Below, in pieces: positions 46,155 to 54,770 of a stretch of DNA of 64,000 nt (positions are counted from its first letter, which is position 1; the number at the start of each line of letters is the position of its first letter). The stretch comes from Lentilactobacillus fungorum (lineage in GTDB: Bacteria; Bacillota; Bacilli; Lactobacillales; Lactobacillaceae). Position numbers and translations under genes: made by a program. The notes below the pieces were generated by a model. The model did no database searches and was not told the DNA's origin. It worked only from the letters and a program-made list of their open reading frames with translations. The DNA lies in the NCBI RefSeq assembly GCF_016860605.1, contig NZ_BNJR01000019.1, positions 1 to 64,000 on the forward strand, read 5' to 3'.

Positions 46155-47183
46155 ATGGCAAAACAAGATATTAAAGACCTCGATTGGAACAACCTTGGCT
46201 TTGAGTATAGAGATTTACCTTATCGCTACACGGAAGATTACAAGGACGGTAAGTGGCAAGGCGGTGAATTAACCACTGACTCGACAATTACGTTATCTGA
46301 AGGGGCCGAAGAACTCCATTATGGTCAAGAAGTTTTCGAAGGAATGAAAGCATACCGCACAAAAGACGGTGGGATTAATTTGTTCCGGCCGGACATGAAT
46401 GCCAAGCGGTTAAATAATTCGGCCAAACGGCTGGTAATGCCAAGTTATCCTGAAGATAAGTACGTGGACGCGGTTAAGCAAGTCGTCAAAGCTAACCAAG
46501 ACTTCGTGCCACCTTATGGCTCAGGCGGTTCCCTCTATATTCGGCCATTCATGATTGGGACTGAACCGGTTGTAGGCGTTAAACCATCAAGTACGTATAC
46601 CTTCCGGATTTATGCAACGCCAGTTGGTGCCTATATTAAGGGCTTACAACCAATGCCATACGTTGTGAGTGACTACGATCGGGCCGCTCATGCTGGGACT
46701 GGCCAGGCCAAAACGGCCGGTAACTATGCAGCCAGTTTGTTAGCTGGTACCCAAGCTCACGAAGCTGGTTACGCGGGTGAACTTTACCTAGATCCTCGAG
46801 AACATAAGTACATCGATGAATTTAGTGGCGCCAATTTCTATGGAATTGGTAAAGATGGTAAGTTCTATACACCAAAATCCGAATCGATTTTACCATCAAT
46901 TACTAAGAAATCGATCTTAACAATTGCAAAAGATCTTGATTTGGATCCACAAGAAACCCATATCGACATTAATGATCTTGATCAATTTACGGAAGCCGGC
47001 GCAATGGGGACGGCTGCAGTTATTTCACCAGTTGGTTCTTTAACTTATAAAGGCAATAAACATGTCTTTTATAGTGAAACCAAGCCGGGTCCTGTTACTC
47101 AGAAGCTTTATGATACGTTATATGGTATTCAAGAAGGCGACGTAGAAGATAAGTATGGCTGGGTCGTTAAAGTTGATTTATAA
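46155..47183 (+). CDS. bcaT: Branched-chain amino acid aminotransferase
   Basis: A 342-residue fold-type IV PLP enzyme that moves amino groups between Leu, Ile or Val and 2-oxoglutarate. It shows LHYGQEVFEGMKAYRT (about 55-70), GSGGSLYIRPFMIG with the arginine, KTAGNYAASL with the PLP lysine (about residue 190), YIDEFSGANFYGI and a final FTEAGAMGTAAVISPVG. Length is normal for the larger BCAT class. It is monocistronic, between the long inverted-repeat leader and a terminator. Confidence 0.95.
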   Translation: MAKQDIKDLDWNNLGFEYRDLPYRYTEDYKDGKWQGGELTTDSTITLSEGAEELHYGQEVFEGMKAYRTKDGGINLFRPDMNAKRLNNSAKRLVMPSYPEDKYVDAVKQVVKANQDFVPPYGSGGSLYIRPFMIGTEPVVGVKPSSTYTFRIYATPVGAYIKGLQPMPYVVSDYDRAAHAGTGQAKTAGNYAASLLAGTQAHEAGYAGELYLDPREHKYIDEFSGANFYGIGKDGKFYTPKSESILPSITKKSILTIAKDLDLDPQETHIDINDLDQFTEAGAMGTAAVISPVGSLTYKGNKHVFYSETKPGPVTQKLYDTLYGIQEGDVEDKYGWVVKVDL

Positions 47184-47195
47184 GATTTAATCCAT

Positions 47196-47240
47196 CAAAA
47201 AGAGTGTCCGGCGCGCTAGACCGCTAGGACACTCTTTTTT
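47196..47240 (+). terminator. Terminator of bcaT
   Basis: Perfect stem AAAAAGAGTGTCC/GGACACTCTTTTT ending in six T. Confidence 0.92.
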
Positions 47241-47250
47241 CTAAAGTTAG

Positions 47251-47329
47251 AAAGTGGTTAAACTGATGTGTAGCCTTCGTCAATGCTTTTTGCCCTTATT
47301 CGAAAAACTAAACTGTCGATAACCACTTT
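47251..47329. other. Inverted repeat upstream of hisK
   Basis: AAAGTGGTTA at 47251-47260 and TAACCACTTT at 47320-47329 are perfectly complementary, with a 59-nt spacer. No known leader motif is present. Confidence 0.35.
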
Positions 47330-47447
47330 GGCTCCTTCACTCAAGGGCTGTTTGGCGGTTGTAATCTAATTCCGGATGGGTTAACCCAAAACGTAACTGA
47401 ATGATCGTGGATAATCGCAGGCTTAAAACGAACTTGAGGTGAATATA

Positions 47448-48287
47448 ATGATGAAACGAGAGGGGCACACCCATACCGAATTTTGTCCTCACGGTAGTGG
47501 TGAGGATGTGGAATTGATGATTCAAAGAGCCATTCAGCTGGGCTTTGATGAGTATAGTATTACCGAACACGCGCCGCTGCCGGCAGATTTTGCCGATCTT
47601 TATGAAGGCCAACCGACCGGCCTATCCGATGCTTCAATGGCGGCCAGCGATTTACCAGCGTATTTGAAAAAGGCCAAGCAAATGCGACAGAAATACGCTG
47701 ATCAAATTAGAATTCATATTGGGTTTGAGGTCGATTTCTTGCCTGAATTTACGGACTGGACCCGAAGATTTTTGGATGAGTATGGTCCCCAAACGGATGA
47801 TAATTTATTATCGGTTCATTTTTTGAAGGGCAGAGATAATTGTTATTGGTGCGTCGACGACACCTTAACGGATTTTGAAGACGGCTTACTGAGTCAAGTT
47901 AATAGTTCAGAAACACTATATCAATTTTATTTTAAGCAGGTGCTTGACTCGGTTCAAGCCGATTTGGGACAGTACGCGCCAAATCGAATTGGGCATATCA
48001 CGCTGATTAAAAAGTTCCAAGATTACTTTCATCTTGACTCAGCGTTTTCAATTTCTGGCCAGCGGCTGATCAATGAAATTTTGCTTAATATTAAGGAACA
48101 GGGGCGCCAATTGGACCTCAACTCGTCAGGGCTTTACAAAGCTTATTGCAATGAGCAGTATCCGAGTCTGAGTATTATTAAAACGGCAAAATTATTAAAA
48201 ATTCCGATGGTCTATGGCAGTGATGCCCACAGCATTGCCGAGGTTGGCAGAGGTTACCATTGCATGGCGGCGATGGCTGTTAATTGA
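47448..48287 (+). CDS. hisK: Histidinol-phosphatase, PHP family
   Basis: A 279-residue PHP-domain phosphatase of the HisK/HisJ type, which removes phosphate from L-histidinol phosphate. Metal-binding motifs are HTHTEFCPHG (about 7-16), ITEHAPLP, IGFEVDFLPE, VHFLKG and the final GSDAHSIAEVG. The ATG at 47448 is chosen, after GAGGTGA; the GTG at 47439 overlaps the site. It stands upstream of the his T-box, in its own transcript. Confidence 0.92.
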   Translation: MMKREGHTHTEFCPHGSGEDVELMIQRAIQLGFDEYSITEHAPLPADFADLYEGQPTGLSDASMAASDLPAYLKKAKQMRQKYADQIRIHIGFEVDFLPEFTDWTRRFLDEYGPQTDDNLLSVHFLKGRDNCYWCVDDTLTDFEDGLLSQVNSSETLYQFYFKQVLDSVQADLGQYAPNRIGHITLIKKFQDYFHLDSAFSISGQRLINEILLNIKEQGRQLDLNSSGLYKAYCNEQYPSLSIIKTAKLLKIPMVYGSDAHSIAEVGRGYHCMAAMAVN

Positions 48288-48299
48288 TTCAAAAAGTCC

Positions 48300-48327
48300 T
48301 TGACTTATCAAAAAAGGATGCTAATAT
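48300..48327 (+). promoter_or_regulatory. Promoter of the histidine operon
   Basis: TTGACT at 48300-48305 and TAATAT at 48322-48327, 16 bp apart, directly upstream of the T-box leader. Confidence 0.75.
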
Positions 48328-48361
48328 TAACAATTAAATTAATAAAATAAAGTTTTGATTA

Positions 48362-48628
48362 GAAAAAGTAGCCAGTTTAGACGCCTAAGAGAGTTCCGTT
48401 GCTGTGAAGGAATGCGTCGGCTGGTGAACCCACATCTAAGAACTAACCGGTTGAACCCCAGTAGACCGATTCGCATGTTTAGCGTTATCAGGGTTACCGC
48501 AGCTGTTAATGATGACTAGCTGTTGGCAACGTAAGGCACACTTCCGTGAGGGAGCGGCAAATTGGGGTGGAACCACGATTAAAATTCGTCCTCGAAAACT
48601 GAAATCAGTTTTCGGGGACTTTTTTTGT
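48362..48628 (+). promoter_or_regulatory. T-box riboswitch, His specifier, before hisZ
   Basis: Stem I base TTAGA/TCTAA with a specifier CAC at 48431-48433 followed by A, the T-box motif TGGAACCACG at 48568-48577, and a terminator stem GTCCTCGAAAACTGA/CAGTTTTCGGGGAC with seven T to 48627. It should sense uncharged tRNA-His. Confidence 0.9.
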
Positions 48629-48631
48629 TAA

Positions 48632-48749
48632 GTGAGCGGAGCAAAGCGGCTAGAAAGCGGAGCCTAAGGCGACTTGACCGAAAATCCCGGGCCTGGATTT
48701 TTGGGCAAGTCGCCTTAGGTGCAGCTTTCTGCTTTGAGGAGCTGTCCTA
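48632..48749 (+). repeat. Long-hairpin repeat unit E1
   Basis: Starts 4 bp after the T-box terminator. Lower stem GAAAGC/GCTTTC, middle and upper CCTAAGGCGACTTG/CAAGTCGCCTTAGG, apex AAAATCCCGGG..GGATTTT. Confidence 0.9.
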
Positions 48750-48755
48750 ATAACA

Positions 48756-48874
48756 GTGAGCGGAGCCAGGCGGTTAGAAAGCGGAGTGTAAGGCTCCTCA
48801 ATCAGAAATTCCCGGTTTTGGAATTTTTGATTGAGGTGCTTGCACGCAGCTTTCTGCTTTGCACAACTGTCCTA
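48756..48874 (+). repeat. Long-hairpin repeat unit E2
   Basis: Head-to-tail with E1. Upper arm CTCCTCAATC/GATTGAGG, compensatory to A1, A3 and D; middle GTGTAAG pairs with CTTGCAC through one wobble. Ends 19 bp before hisZ. Confidence 0.9.
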
Positions 48875-48893
48875 AAGAAAGGAATGCTAAGTT

Positions 48894-50033
48894 ATGAAAA
48901 ATAAAAATTTACCAAACGGCACCAGGGATGAACTTGGTGTTCAAGCCGAAGCCAAAGAAGTAGTTGAAAATCAGTTGTTTCAAAGCTTTCGCCGACGGGG
49001 ATTTCGTAAACTCACTACCCCGGTGCTGGAATACCAAGACGTTTTTAAGCCACTTAATCAAAACCATTATCGCCCCTATCAATTACTGGATGATCAGGGT
49101 GAAACCCTGGTTCTTAGGCCTGACTTGACGTTGCCGGTTGCCCGGGTTATGAGCACGACTGGAATTGAATTACCCGTCAAGTGGTACTACGGCGGGGATG
49201 TGTTTCGGCTCAAAAAGCAGCTTTCGGGCAGTTACAACCAGCTCACTCAAGCGGGGGTTGAAATTGTTGGATACGGTGGTATGAAAGCTGACTGGGAATG
49301 TTTGACAGTTGCTTTGAGTGGGTGTCACGAGTTGAACATTCAATCGGTCGTTGTTGAATTGAGTCAAGCGACATTCGTTGATACGGTAATGGCGCAATTA
49401 CCCTTGCCGTCACCGACCAAGGTCACGCTTAAGACCGCGCTTTACGCCAAAGATTTAAGCCGCTACAACCATTTGTGGGCACCGCTGAAAGGTAGCGAGT
49501 ATGCGCCGTTTTTATCCGAGTGGCCTTGGTTGTTTGGCAACTTTGATGACATTTTAGCCCTGGTAAACACCCTGCCAAAAGCACCACGGATTACCAAGCT
49601 GGTTGATCAACTAACGGCAACTAGAAGCTTTATTGCCCAGCAGTTCCCGAGGGTTGACACGACGCTAGATCTCAGCGTCCCGTCACCGCAAGCCTACTAT
49701 ACCGGGATGACATTTCGTGGGTTTACCGCTAGTTCGGCGGATTACTTATTTAGTGGTGGCCGCTATGATGACTTGCTAACGAATTTTCAAAAAGTTCCCG
49801 TCGCGGCCGTTGGTGTTGCCTTCGATATTGATGCGTTGGTTCAGCGACAACCATTGAGAAAGCCTGATGCGCCTGTTCTGATTTATTTTGAAAACGATCA
49901 GTGGCCCCAAGCAGAACAACTATTAGCCGGCTTACCCAATGCCACCCTTTGTTTGGTGGATAATCAAGCGGCAGCCGAAGCGTTGGCGGCTAGTAGTGGT
50001 AGTCAGTTAATTGATTTAACGAAAAGCAGGTGA
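48894..50033 (+). CDS. hisZ: ATP phosphoribosyltransferase regulatory subunit
   Basis: A 379-residue HisRS-like protein without synthetase function that forms the regulatory subunit of the HisZG enzyme. It opens LPNGTRDELGVQAEAKE with the class II motif 2-like region LVLRPDLTLPVARV and YGGDVFRLKK, followed by the glycine-rich FSGGRYDDLL. It has no anticodon-binding domain, as expected. The start ATG follows GAAAGGAATG. First gene of the T-box-controlled his operon. Confidence 0.94.
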   Translation: MKNKNLPNGTRDELGVQAEAKEVVENQLFQSFRRRGFRKLTTPVLEYQDVFKPLNQNHYRPYQLLDDQGETLVLRPDLTLPVARVMSTTGIELPVKWYYGGDVFRLKKQLSGSYNQLTQAGVEIVGYGGMKADWECLTVALSGCHELNIQSVVVELSQATFVDTVMAQLPLPSPTKVTLKTALYAKDLSRYNHLWAPLKGSEYAPFLSEWPWLFGNFDDILALVNTLPKAPRITKLVDQLTATRSFIAQQFPRVDTTLDLSVPSPQAYYTGMTFRGFTASSADYLFSGGRYDDLLTNFQKVPVAAVGVAFDIDALVQRQPLRKPDAPVLIYFENDQWPQAEQLLAGLPNATLCLVDNQAAAEALAASSGSQLIDLTKSR

Positions 50034-50038
50034 AAAGG

Positions 50039-50701
50039 ATGGTACCGATCAAAATTGCCCTGACTAAAGGGCGAACTGAAGAACAAGTTTTGCCAATCCT
50101 AGAAGCAAGTGGGATTGATTGTCAAGGCTTGAGAAACAAGCGTCGACGGCTAATCTTTAAGGAAGATCCCCGTTATGAAATTATTTTGGTAAAAGGGCCA
50201 GATGTTTTAACTTACTTAAACAGTGGGGCAGTGCAAGTTGGGATTGTTGGTAGCGATATTTTAGCTGAACAGCGAAATTCACAGTATGCCATGCTTGATT
50301 TAAGCGTTGGCAAATGTCGATTCGTCTTAGCATCAACTGAAGCATTTGACCCACACCAACAGCGCCGTAAAATCATTGCCACTAAGTATCCAAACATTAC
50401 TAAGGATTATTTTCAACGCATTGGTGAAGACGTTGAGATTGTCAAGATTGAAGGCTCAGTTGAATTAGCGCCACTAGTAGGTTTGGCTGATGCAATTGTT
50501 GATATCGTCGAAACGGGTAATACGTTAAGGGAGAATAATTTGCGGATTTATGCCAAATTGATGCAGGTCAATACGAAACTAGTGGTTAACCGACTGGCGC
50601 TCAAACAATTCCGACCCCAACTTAGAGTCTTGATGACCAATTTGCAACGAGCCGACGCCAAGTTTGCCGCGATGAATTTGATTGACAGTTATGCCAAATA
50701 A
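50039..50701 (+). CDS. hisG: ATP phosphoribosyltransferase catalytic subunit, short form
   Basis: A 220-residue short-form HisG that joins PRPP and ATP in the first step of histidine synthesis. It shows IALTKGRTEEQVLPILEA, GIVGSDILAE, the PRPP-binding stretch DAIVDIVETGNTLRENNL (about 156-173) and no C-terminal regulatory ACT domain, consistent with the HisZ partner. The ATG at 50039 follows AGGTGAAAAGG; a GTG at 50030 overlaps the site. The 255 bp after it contain no gene, where hisD would normally stand. Confidence 0.94.
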   Translation: MVPIKIALTKGRTEEQVLPILEASGIDCQGLRNKRRRLIFKEDPRYEIILVKGPDVLTYLNSGAVQVGIVGSDILAEQRNSQYAMLDLSVGKCRFVLASTEAFDPHQQRRKIIATKYPNITKDYFQRIGEDVEIVKIEGSVELAPLVGLADAIVDIVETGNTLRENNLRIYAKLMQVNTKLVVNRLALKQFRPQLRVLMTNLQRADAKFAAMNLIDSYAK

Positions 50702-50956
50702 TTCTTTGCGGATGTTTGAAAGCGTCAGCGGCTATCTCGAATTCAAAAGTTTGGATAAGAGTAAAGTGACGCACCGACAATAACGGCTTGTTAAGCACTG
50801 AAATAAGTATCAGTCATCGCGTAATCACTTGTGAGAAAATGGCGGATTCGAAATTTTTTAAGAAAATCGGTGCATTGACGGCCGTTAATGGTCTTACCGA
50901 TTTGGACATTGTTACTTGTTTGGCGTTACTGATTTTTTGATTGGGGAGCGATTACG
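50702..50956 (+). other. Gene-free gap at the expected hisD position
   Basis: There is no credible ORF. One in-frame stretch of about 53 codons (about 50780-50938) has no recognisable HisD motif. A hairpin AAATCGGT/ACCGATTT (50864-50903) is present, not followed by a T run. The hisB ribosome binding site GGGGAGCG ends the gap. Confidence 0.6.
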
Positions 50957-51541
50957 ATGAGAAAAGCAACCATTACGAGAACTACTAAAGAAACTGATAT
51001 TCAACTTAGTTTGAATTTGGACGATTATACGACGATTAAAATCGATACTGGCATTGGTTTTTTTAACCACATGCTAGATGCTTTTGCCCGCCATGGCCGC
51101 TTCGGGCTGATTATTAAGGCCAAGGGTGACTTGGAAGTCGACCCGCATCACACGATAGAAGATGTCGGCATTGCCTTGGGGCTTGCTTTAAAACAAGCCC
51201 TTGACGATAAAGCTGGAATTGAGCGGTTTGGTTCGGCGTTGATTCCCTTAGATGAAACGCTTAGCCGGGTGGTCATTGACCTTTCTGGCCGGGCTTACCT
51301 GGTTTTTAATGCCGAGTTTGCTAACGATCATCTGGGCGGCTATGACACCGAAGTGACTGAAGATTTTTTTCAGGCCTTTGCATTTAATGCTGATATGAAC
51401 TTGCACGCCGAAGTTCTTTACGGGCGAAATAGCCACCATAAGCTTGAAACGTTATTTAAGGCGTTGGGACGAGCCCTGCGTGCAGCCGTGACGATTAATC
51501 CAGAAATCATTGGCATTCCATCGACCAAGGGGGTTATTTGA
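50957..51541 (+). CDS. hisB: Imidazoleglycerol-phosphate dehydratase
   Basis: A 194-residue manganese enzyme that dehydrates imidazoleglycerol phosphate. It has the [12 protein letters not shown] and [12 protein letters not shown] motifs in the first half (about 37-75) and the repeat [18 protein letters not shown] and [18 protein letters not shown] in the second half, the normal two-repeat IGPD fold. It is monofunctional, without a phosphatase domain. The start ATG follows GGGGAGCG and the stop directly abuts hisH. Confidence 0.95.
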   Translation: MRKATITRTTKETDIQLSLNLDDYTTIKIDTGIGFFNHMLDAFARHGRFGLIIKAKGDLEVDPHHTIEDVGIALGLALKQALDDKAGIERFGSALIPLDETLSRVVIDLSGRAYLVFNAEFANDHLGGYDTEVTEDFFQAFAFNADMNLHAEVLYGRNSHHKLETLFKALGRALRAAVTINPEIIGIPSTKGVI

Positions 51542-52168
51542 ATGATTGCGATCATTGACTATGATACTGGCAATACGCGAAACGTAAAGAAAGCTTTGGA
51601 TTACCTCGGCATAAAAAATGTGCTATCAGCCGACCCACAAGAGATTTTGGCCGCTGACGGTTTGATTTTACCAGGGGTGGGGGCCTTTCGAAAAGCCATG
51701 TTATCCCTACAACAGCGACAGCTTGTGCCGGTGATCAAAGCGGCTGCTAAGGCTGGGCGGCCAATCCTAGGAATTTGTTTGGGTATGCAGTTATTGTTTG
51801 ACCAAAGTTTGGAATTTGGCCAAACCGCAGGACTGGGGATTATTGCCGGTCAAGTGGTGCCAATTCCAGCAACTATTGGCGTTAAGGTCCCTCACATGGG
51901 TTGGGACCTAAATCAAGCAACGACCGCCGATCCGTTAGCGGCCGTGTTTGATCAACAGTTTACGTATTTTGTTCATTCCTACTATGTTCAGGCCAAACCG
52001 AAAACAATTTTGGCAACGAGTGATTACGGCGTCAAAATTCCAAGTATTGTTAAACAGCAAAATGTGATTGGCATCCAATTTCATCCGGAAAAAAGTGGTG
52101 AAATTGGACTGGCTGGCTTAACACAATTTAAGGAGCTGACTGAAAATGCAGATTATTCCCGCAATTGA
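51542..52168 (+). CDS. hisH: Imidazole glycerol phosphate synthase, glutamine amidotransferase subunit
   Basis: A 208-residue class I glutamine amidotransferase that feeds ammonia to HisF. Catalytic Cys79 lies in GICLGMQLLFD, and the His/Glu pair is in GIQFHPEKSG (about 178-187). It opens IAIIDYDTGNTRNVKKAL with LPGVGAF downstream. The gene begins right after the hisB stop and overlaps hisA by 23 bp. Confidence 0.95.
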   Translation: MIAIIDYDTGNTRNVKKALDYLGIKNVLSADPQEILAADGLILPGVGAFRKAMLSLQQRQLVPVIKAAAKAGRPILGICLGMQLLFDQSLEFGQTAGLGIIAGQVVPIPATIGVKVPHMGWDLNQATTADPLAAVFDQQFTYFVHSYYVQAKPKTILATSDYGVKIPSIVKQQNVIGIQFHPEKSGEIGLAGLTQFKELTENADYSRN

Positions 52169-52874
52169 TTTGAAGAATCAAAAAAGTGTCCGCCTTTATC
52201 AAGGTGATTTTAATCGAGCAACCCTAATCAGTGACTCACCGCTAACCCAAGCCAAATCGATTGAACAAGCTGGTTTGCGGCAACTTCACTTGGTTGACTT
52301 AGACGGCGCCAAAACGGGCCGGCCAATTAATCGGCCGGTCATTGAACAGATTTGTCAGCAGACCAATTTAGCTGTTGAAGTTGGTGGGGGGATTCGCTCA
52401 TTGGCCCAAATTAATGCTTATTTAACTTCTGGCGTCGCTCGGGTCATCTTAGGATCAGCGGCGCTGAAAGAGCCAAAATTGATTCAGCAAGCTATCTCGC
52501 AATTTGGTGCTGATCAGATTGTGGTTGGCATTGATGGTAAGAATGGCCGGGTAGCAATTTCCGGTTGGCTGGAACAAAGTGACGTTGAGATGGCTGAACT
52601 CATTGAATCAATGGCGGCTTTTTCAGTCGTTAACTTTATTGTCACTGACATTTCTCGGGATGGGACGATGATGGGCCCCAATGTTGCCCAACTGAGTGAA
52701 CTTCAGCGACGGTTCCCAGCCGTCAGCATCATTGCTTCTGGTGGCATTCGAAATCTTACCGATTTGAATCGGTTAGCCGATGCTGGGATCAGCGCGGCGA
52801 TTGTTGGCAAGGCAATGGCCACTGGTGACCTTTCGGCAAAAACATTAGCGGAGGTGGCAGATCATGTTAGCTAA
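52146..52874 (+). CDS. hisA: Phosphoribosylformimino-AICAR phosphate isomerase
   Basis: A 242-residue beta-alpha barrel that carries out the ProFAR Amadori rearrangement. It shows [20 protein letters not shown] at the start with the catalytic Asp, VEVGGGIRS (about 79-87), and [16 protein letters not shown] with the second Asp, plus the phosphate loop [10 protein letters not shown]. It overlaps hisH by 23 bp and hisF by 11 bp. Confidence 0.96.
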   Translation: MQIIPAIDLKNQKSVRLYQGDFNRATLISDSPLTQAKSIEQAGLRQLHLVDLDGAKTGRPINRPVIEQICQQTNLAVEVGGGIRSLAQINAYLTSGVARVILGSAALKEPKLIQQAISQFGADQIVVGIDGKNGRVAISGWLEQSDVEMAELIESMAAFSVVNFIVTDISRDGTMMGPNVAQLSELQRRFPAVSIIASGGIRNLTDLNRLADAGISAAIVGKAMATGDLSAKTLAEVADHVS

Positions 52875-53622
52875 ACGGTTGATCCCTTGTTTGGACGTGG
52901 ATCACGGCCGGGTTAAGAAGGGCGTTCGGTTTGTTCATTTGAGAGATGTTGGCGATCCCGTTAAGATTGCGGCAGCCTATCAGCAACAAGGGGCCGATGA
53001 ATTGGTTTTTTTGGACATCACGGCGACCCACGAAGGTCGTTCGGCAATTGTTGAAACGATCGAAGCAACTGCCAGTCAAGTATTTATGCCACTGACCGTT
53101 GGTGGCGGTATCCACGATGTTTCTGATATGCAACGTTTATTAAAGGCTGGGGCAGATAAGGTAGCCGTCAATTCCGCGGCCGTTTCTAATCCCGACTTGA
53201 TAACCGCGGGGGCTGAAAAGTTTGGCCGCCAATGTATCGTTTTAGCAATTGATACCAAATTTAATCCAATCAGCCGCCAATATGAGGTTTACGTTAATGG
53301 CGGCAGAACGCCAACACCTCTAAACGCGATTGATTGGGCAAAGCAGGGGGTTAGCCGCGGGGCTGGTGAATTATTGGTAACCAGCATGGACAAGGACGGA
53401 ACTAAAAGTGGCTTTGATCTTGATTTGTATCGCCAGTTGAGTGCTGCGGTCAACGTACCAATTGTAGCTTCTGGTGGAGCAGGGGCCGCTGAAGATTTTA
53501 GTGACGTTTTTACGAATGCCAACGTTGACGGCGCATTGGCAGCATCAGTCTTTCACTACGGTGAGTTGACGATTACTGAGGTAAAGCGTCAATTATTAAA
53601 AGATGGGGTGATCGTACGTTAA
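52864..53622 (+). CDS. hisF: Imidazole glycerol phosphate synthase cyclase subunit
   Basis: A 252-residue beta-alpha barrel partner of HisH. It has [18 protein letters not shown] with the catalytic Asp, [27 protein letters not shown] and [12 protein letters not shown], the complete phosphate-binding set. It overlaps hisA by 11 bp. The hisI coding frame overlaps or immediately follows its stop codon. Confidence 0.96.
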   Translation: MLAKRLIPCLDVDHGRVKKGVRFVHLRDVGDPVKIAAAYQQQGADELVFLDITATHEGRSAIVETIEATASQVFMPLTVGGGIHDVSDMQRLLKAGADKVAVNSAAVSNPDLITAGAEKFGRQCIVLAIDTKFNPISRQYEVYVNGGRTPTPLNAIDWAKQGVSRGAGELLVTSMDKDGTKSGFDLDLYRQLSAAVNVPIVASGGAGAAEDFSDVFTNANVDGALAASVFHYGELTITEVKRQLLKDGVIVR

Positions 53623-53651
53623 AACCAAATTTTGCGAGGTACCCGGATCAA

Positions 53652-53942
53652 TTGATGCCGACAATTGTGGTAGATGATCAGAGTAATCAGGTCTTGATGT
53701 TGGCCTATATGAGTGAAGAAAGCTATCAATTGAGCCTTTCAACCGGACAAACCTGGTTTTGGTCTAGAAGCCGGCAAGAACTTTGGCACAAAGGCGCGAC
53801 TAGCGGTAATACACAACAGATTATGGCAATCCAAATTGATTGCGATGAAGATACGTTATTAGTCCGAGTCATTCCGGCCGGGCCAGCGTGTCATACTGGG
53901 CACCAAAGTTGTTTTTATCGAACGCTGCAAACGTTTAGTTAA
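53652..53942 (+). CDS. hisI: Phosphoribosyl-AMP cyclohydrolase, start codon unclear
   Basis: The ORF from TTG 53652 (or ATG 53655) gives 96 residues of His[24 protein letters not shown], the core [20 protein letters not shown] and the zinc ligands in [13 protein letters not shown] and [11 protein letters not shown]. The reading frame continues upstream through [11 protein letters not shown], which matches the usual HisI N-terminus, back to a TTA at 53619 placed 4 nt after GGGGTGATC. The natural start codon was probably TTG there and may now be lost. Alone without a HisE fusion; hisE follows 423 bp later behind three hairpin repeats. Confidence 0.85.
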   Translation: MMPTIVVDDQSNQVLMLAYMSEESYQLSLSTGQTWFWSRSRQELWHKGATSGNTQQIMAIQIDCDEDTLLVRVIPAGPACHTGHQSCFYRTLQTFS

Positions 53943-53978
53943 ATAGGCGGTCTGATAGAGACTTAGCGTTGATTATTT

Positions 53979-54096
53979 TAGAATGGCTGCGCAAAGCAGA
54001 AAGCTGCACCTAAGTCAACTTGGCCAAAAATCCAAGCCCGGGATTTCCGGCCAAGTCAACTTAGGCTCCGCTTTCTAAATGCTTTGCTCCGCTCAC
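53979..54096 (-). repeat. Long-hairpin repeat unit F1
   Basis: Between hisI and hisE, orientation as in cluster B. Lower stem GAAAGC/GCTTTC; arm CCTAAGTCAACTTGGCC pairs with GGCCAAGTCAACTTAGG except for two central mismatches. The left end (AGAATGGCTG) is slightly changed from AGGACAGCTG. Confidence 0.88.
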
Positions 54097-54102
54097 TGAT
54101 TT

Positions 54103-54220
54103 TAGGACAGCTGCGCAAAGCAGAAACTTCCGCATAAAACATCTTGGCCAAAAATCCAAGCCCGGGATTTCCGGCCAAGATGCCTTATGCTCCAGTTTCT
54201 AAGCGCTTTGCTCCGCTCAC
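54103..54220 (-). repeat. Long-hairpin repeat unit F2
   Basis: Nearly identical to B2 and to the reverse complement of A2. Lower stem GAAACT/AGTTTC, middle GCATAA/TTATGC, arm CATCTTGGCC/GGCCAAGATG. Confidence 0.92.
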
Positions 54221-54225
54221 TTTAG

Positions 54226-54343
54226 TAGGACAGCTGCGCAAAGCAGAAAGCTGCACCTAAGGCCACTTGGCCAAAAATCCAAACCCGGGGTTTCCGGCCA
54301 AGTGGCCTTAGGCTCCGCTTTCTAAGCGCTTTGCTCCGCTCAC
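54226..54343 (-). repeat. Long-hairpin repeat unit F3
   Basis: Arm CCTAAGGCCACTTGGCC pairs perfectly over 17 bp with GGCCAAGTGGCCTTAGG. Apex AAATCCAAACC..GGGGTTTC is a small variant. Ends 22 bp before hisE. Confidence 0.92.
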
Positions 54344-54365
54344 TTTTATATAGGAGGTACCAATC

Positions 54366-54686
54366 ATGCAGAACTTAGATGAACTTTATCAATTGATTTT
54401 AGATCGAAAACAAAATCCCCAGCCAGGGTCTTATACGAAATACTTATTTGACCGGGGGCTGGACAAAATTTTAAAAAAAGTCGGTGAAGAAGCCACTGAA
54501 GTCGTCGTCGCCGCGAAAAATGAATCGGATCCTGAATTTATTTTGGAAGTGGCCGATCTTGCTTATCACGTGGAAGTCTTAATGGCCGAGCGGGGAATCA
54601 CGCCAGACCAGATTAAAAAAGAATTAGCTGGCCGGGAAGGCAAACAAAGCCAATACGCCGATCGGAAAGAAATCAAGAATTGGTAA
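54366..54686 (+). CDS. hisE: Phosphoribosyl-ATP pyrophosphatase
   Basis: A 106-residue all-helical MazG-like enzyme removing pyrophosphate from phosphoribosyl-ATP. It shows [32 protein letters not shown] (about 20-51) with the metal-binding EExxE set, and [14 protein letters not shown]-like [13 protein letters not shown]. It is a separate gene, not fused to hisI. The start ATG follows TAGGAGG, just after repeat F3. Confidence 0.95.
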   Translation: MQNLDELYQLILDRKQNPQPGSYTKYLFDRGLDKILKKVGEEATEVVVAAKNESDPEFILEVADLAYHVEVLMAERGITPDQIKKELAGREGKQSQYADRKEIKNW

Positions 54687-54770
54687 TCAAAGTTGGATTG
54701 CCTACGAGAGGATTTTTTGATACGGTACAATCAATAAGTGGTTATCTTAGCTTAAAATTGGAGGCTTTCC

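Noticed and set aside
47251-47329. Inverted repeat upstream of hisK as a riboswitch
   Set aside because: No T-box or other known motif, and the loop shows no clear inner structure; kept only as a low-confidence feature.
50780-50938. Open frame in the hisG-hisB gap as a hisD remnant
   Set aside because: None of its residues match HisD motifs that I know, and it has no start codon with a binding site.
53979-54343. Hairpin repeats considered as rho-independent terminators
   Set aside because: No T run follows the stems, and several units lie inside an operon whose downstream genes should be expressed.
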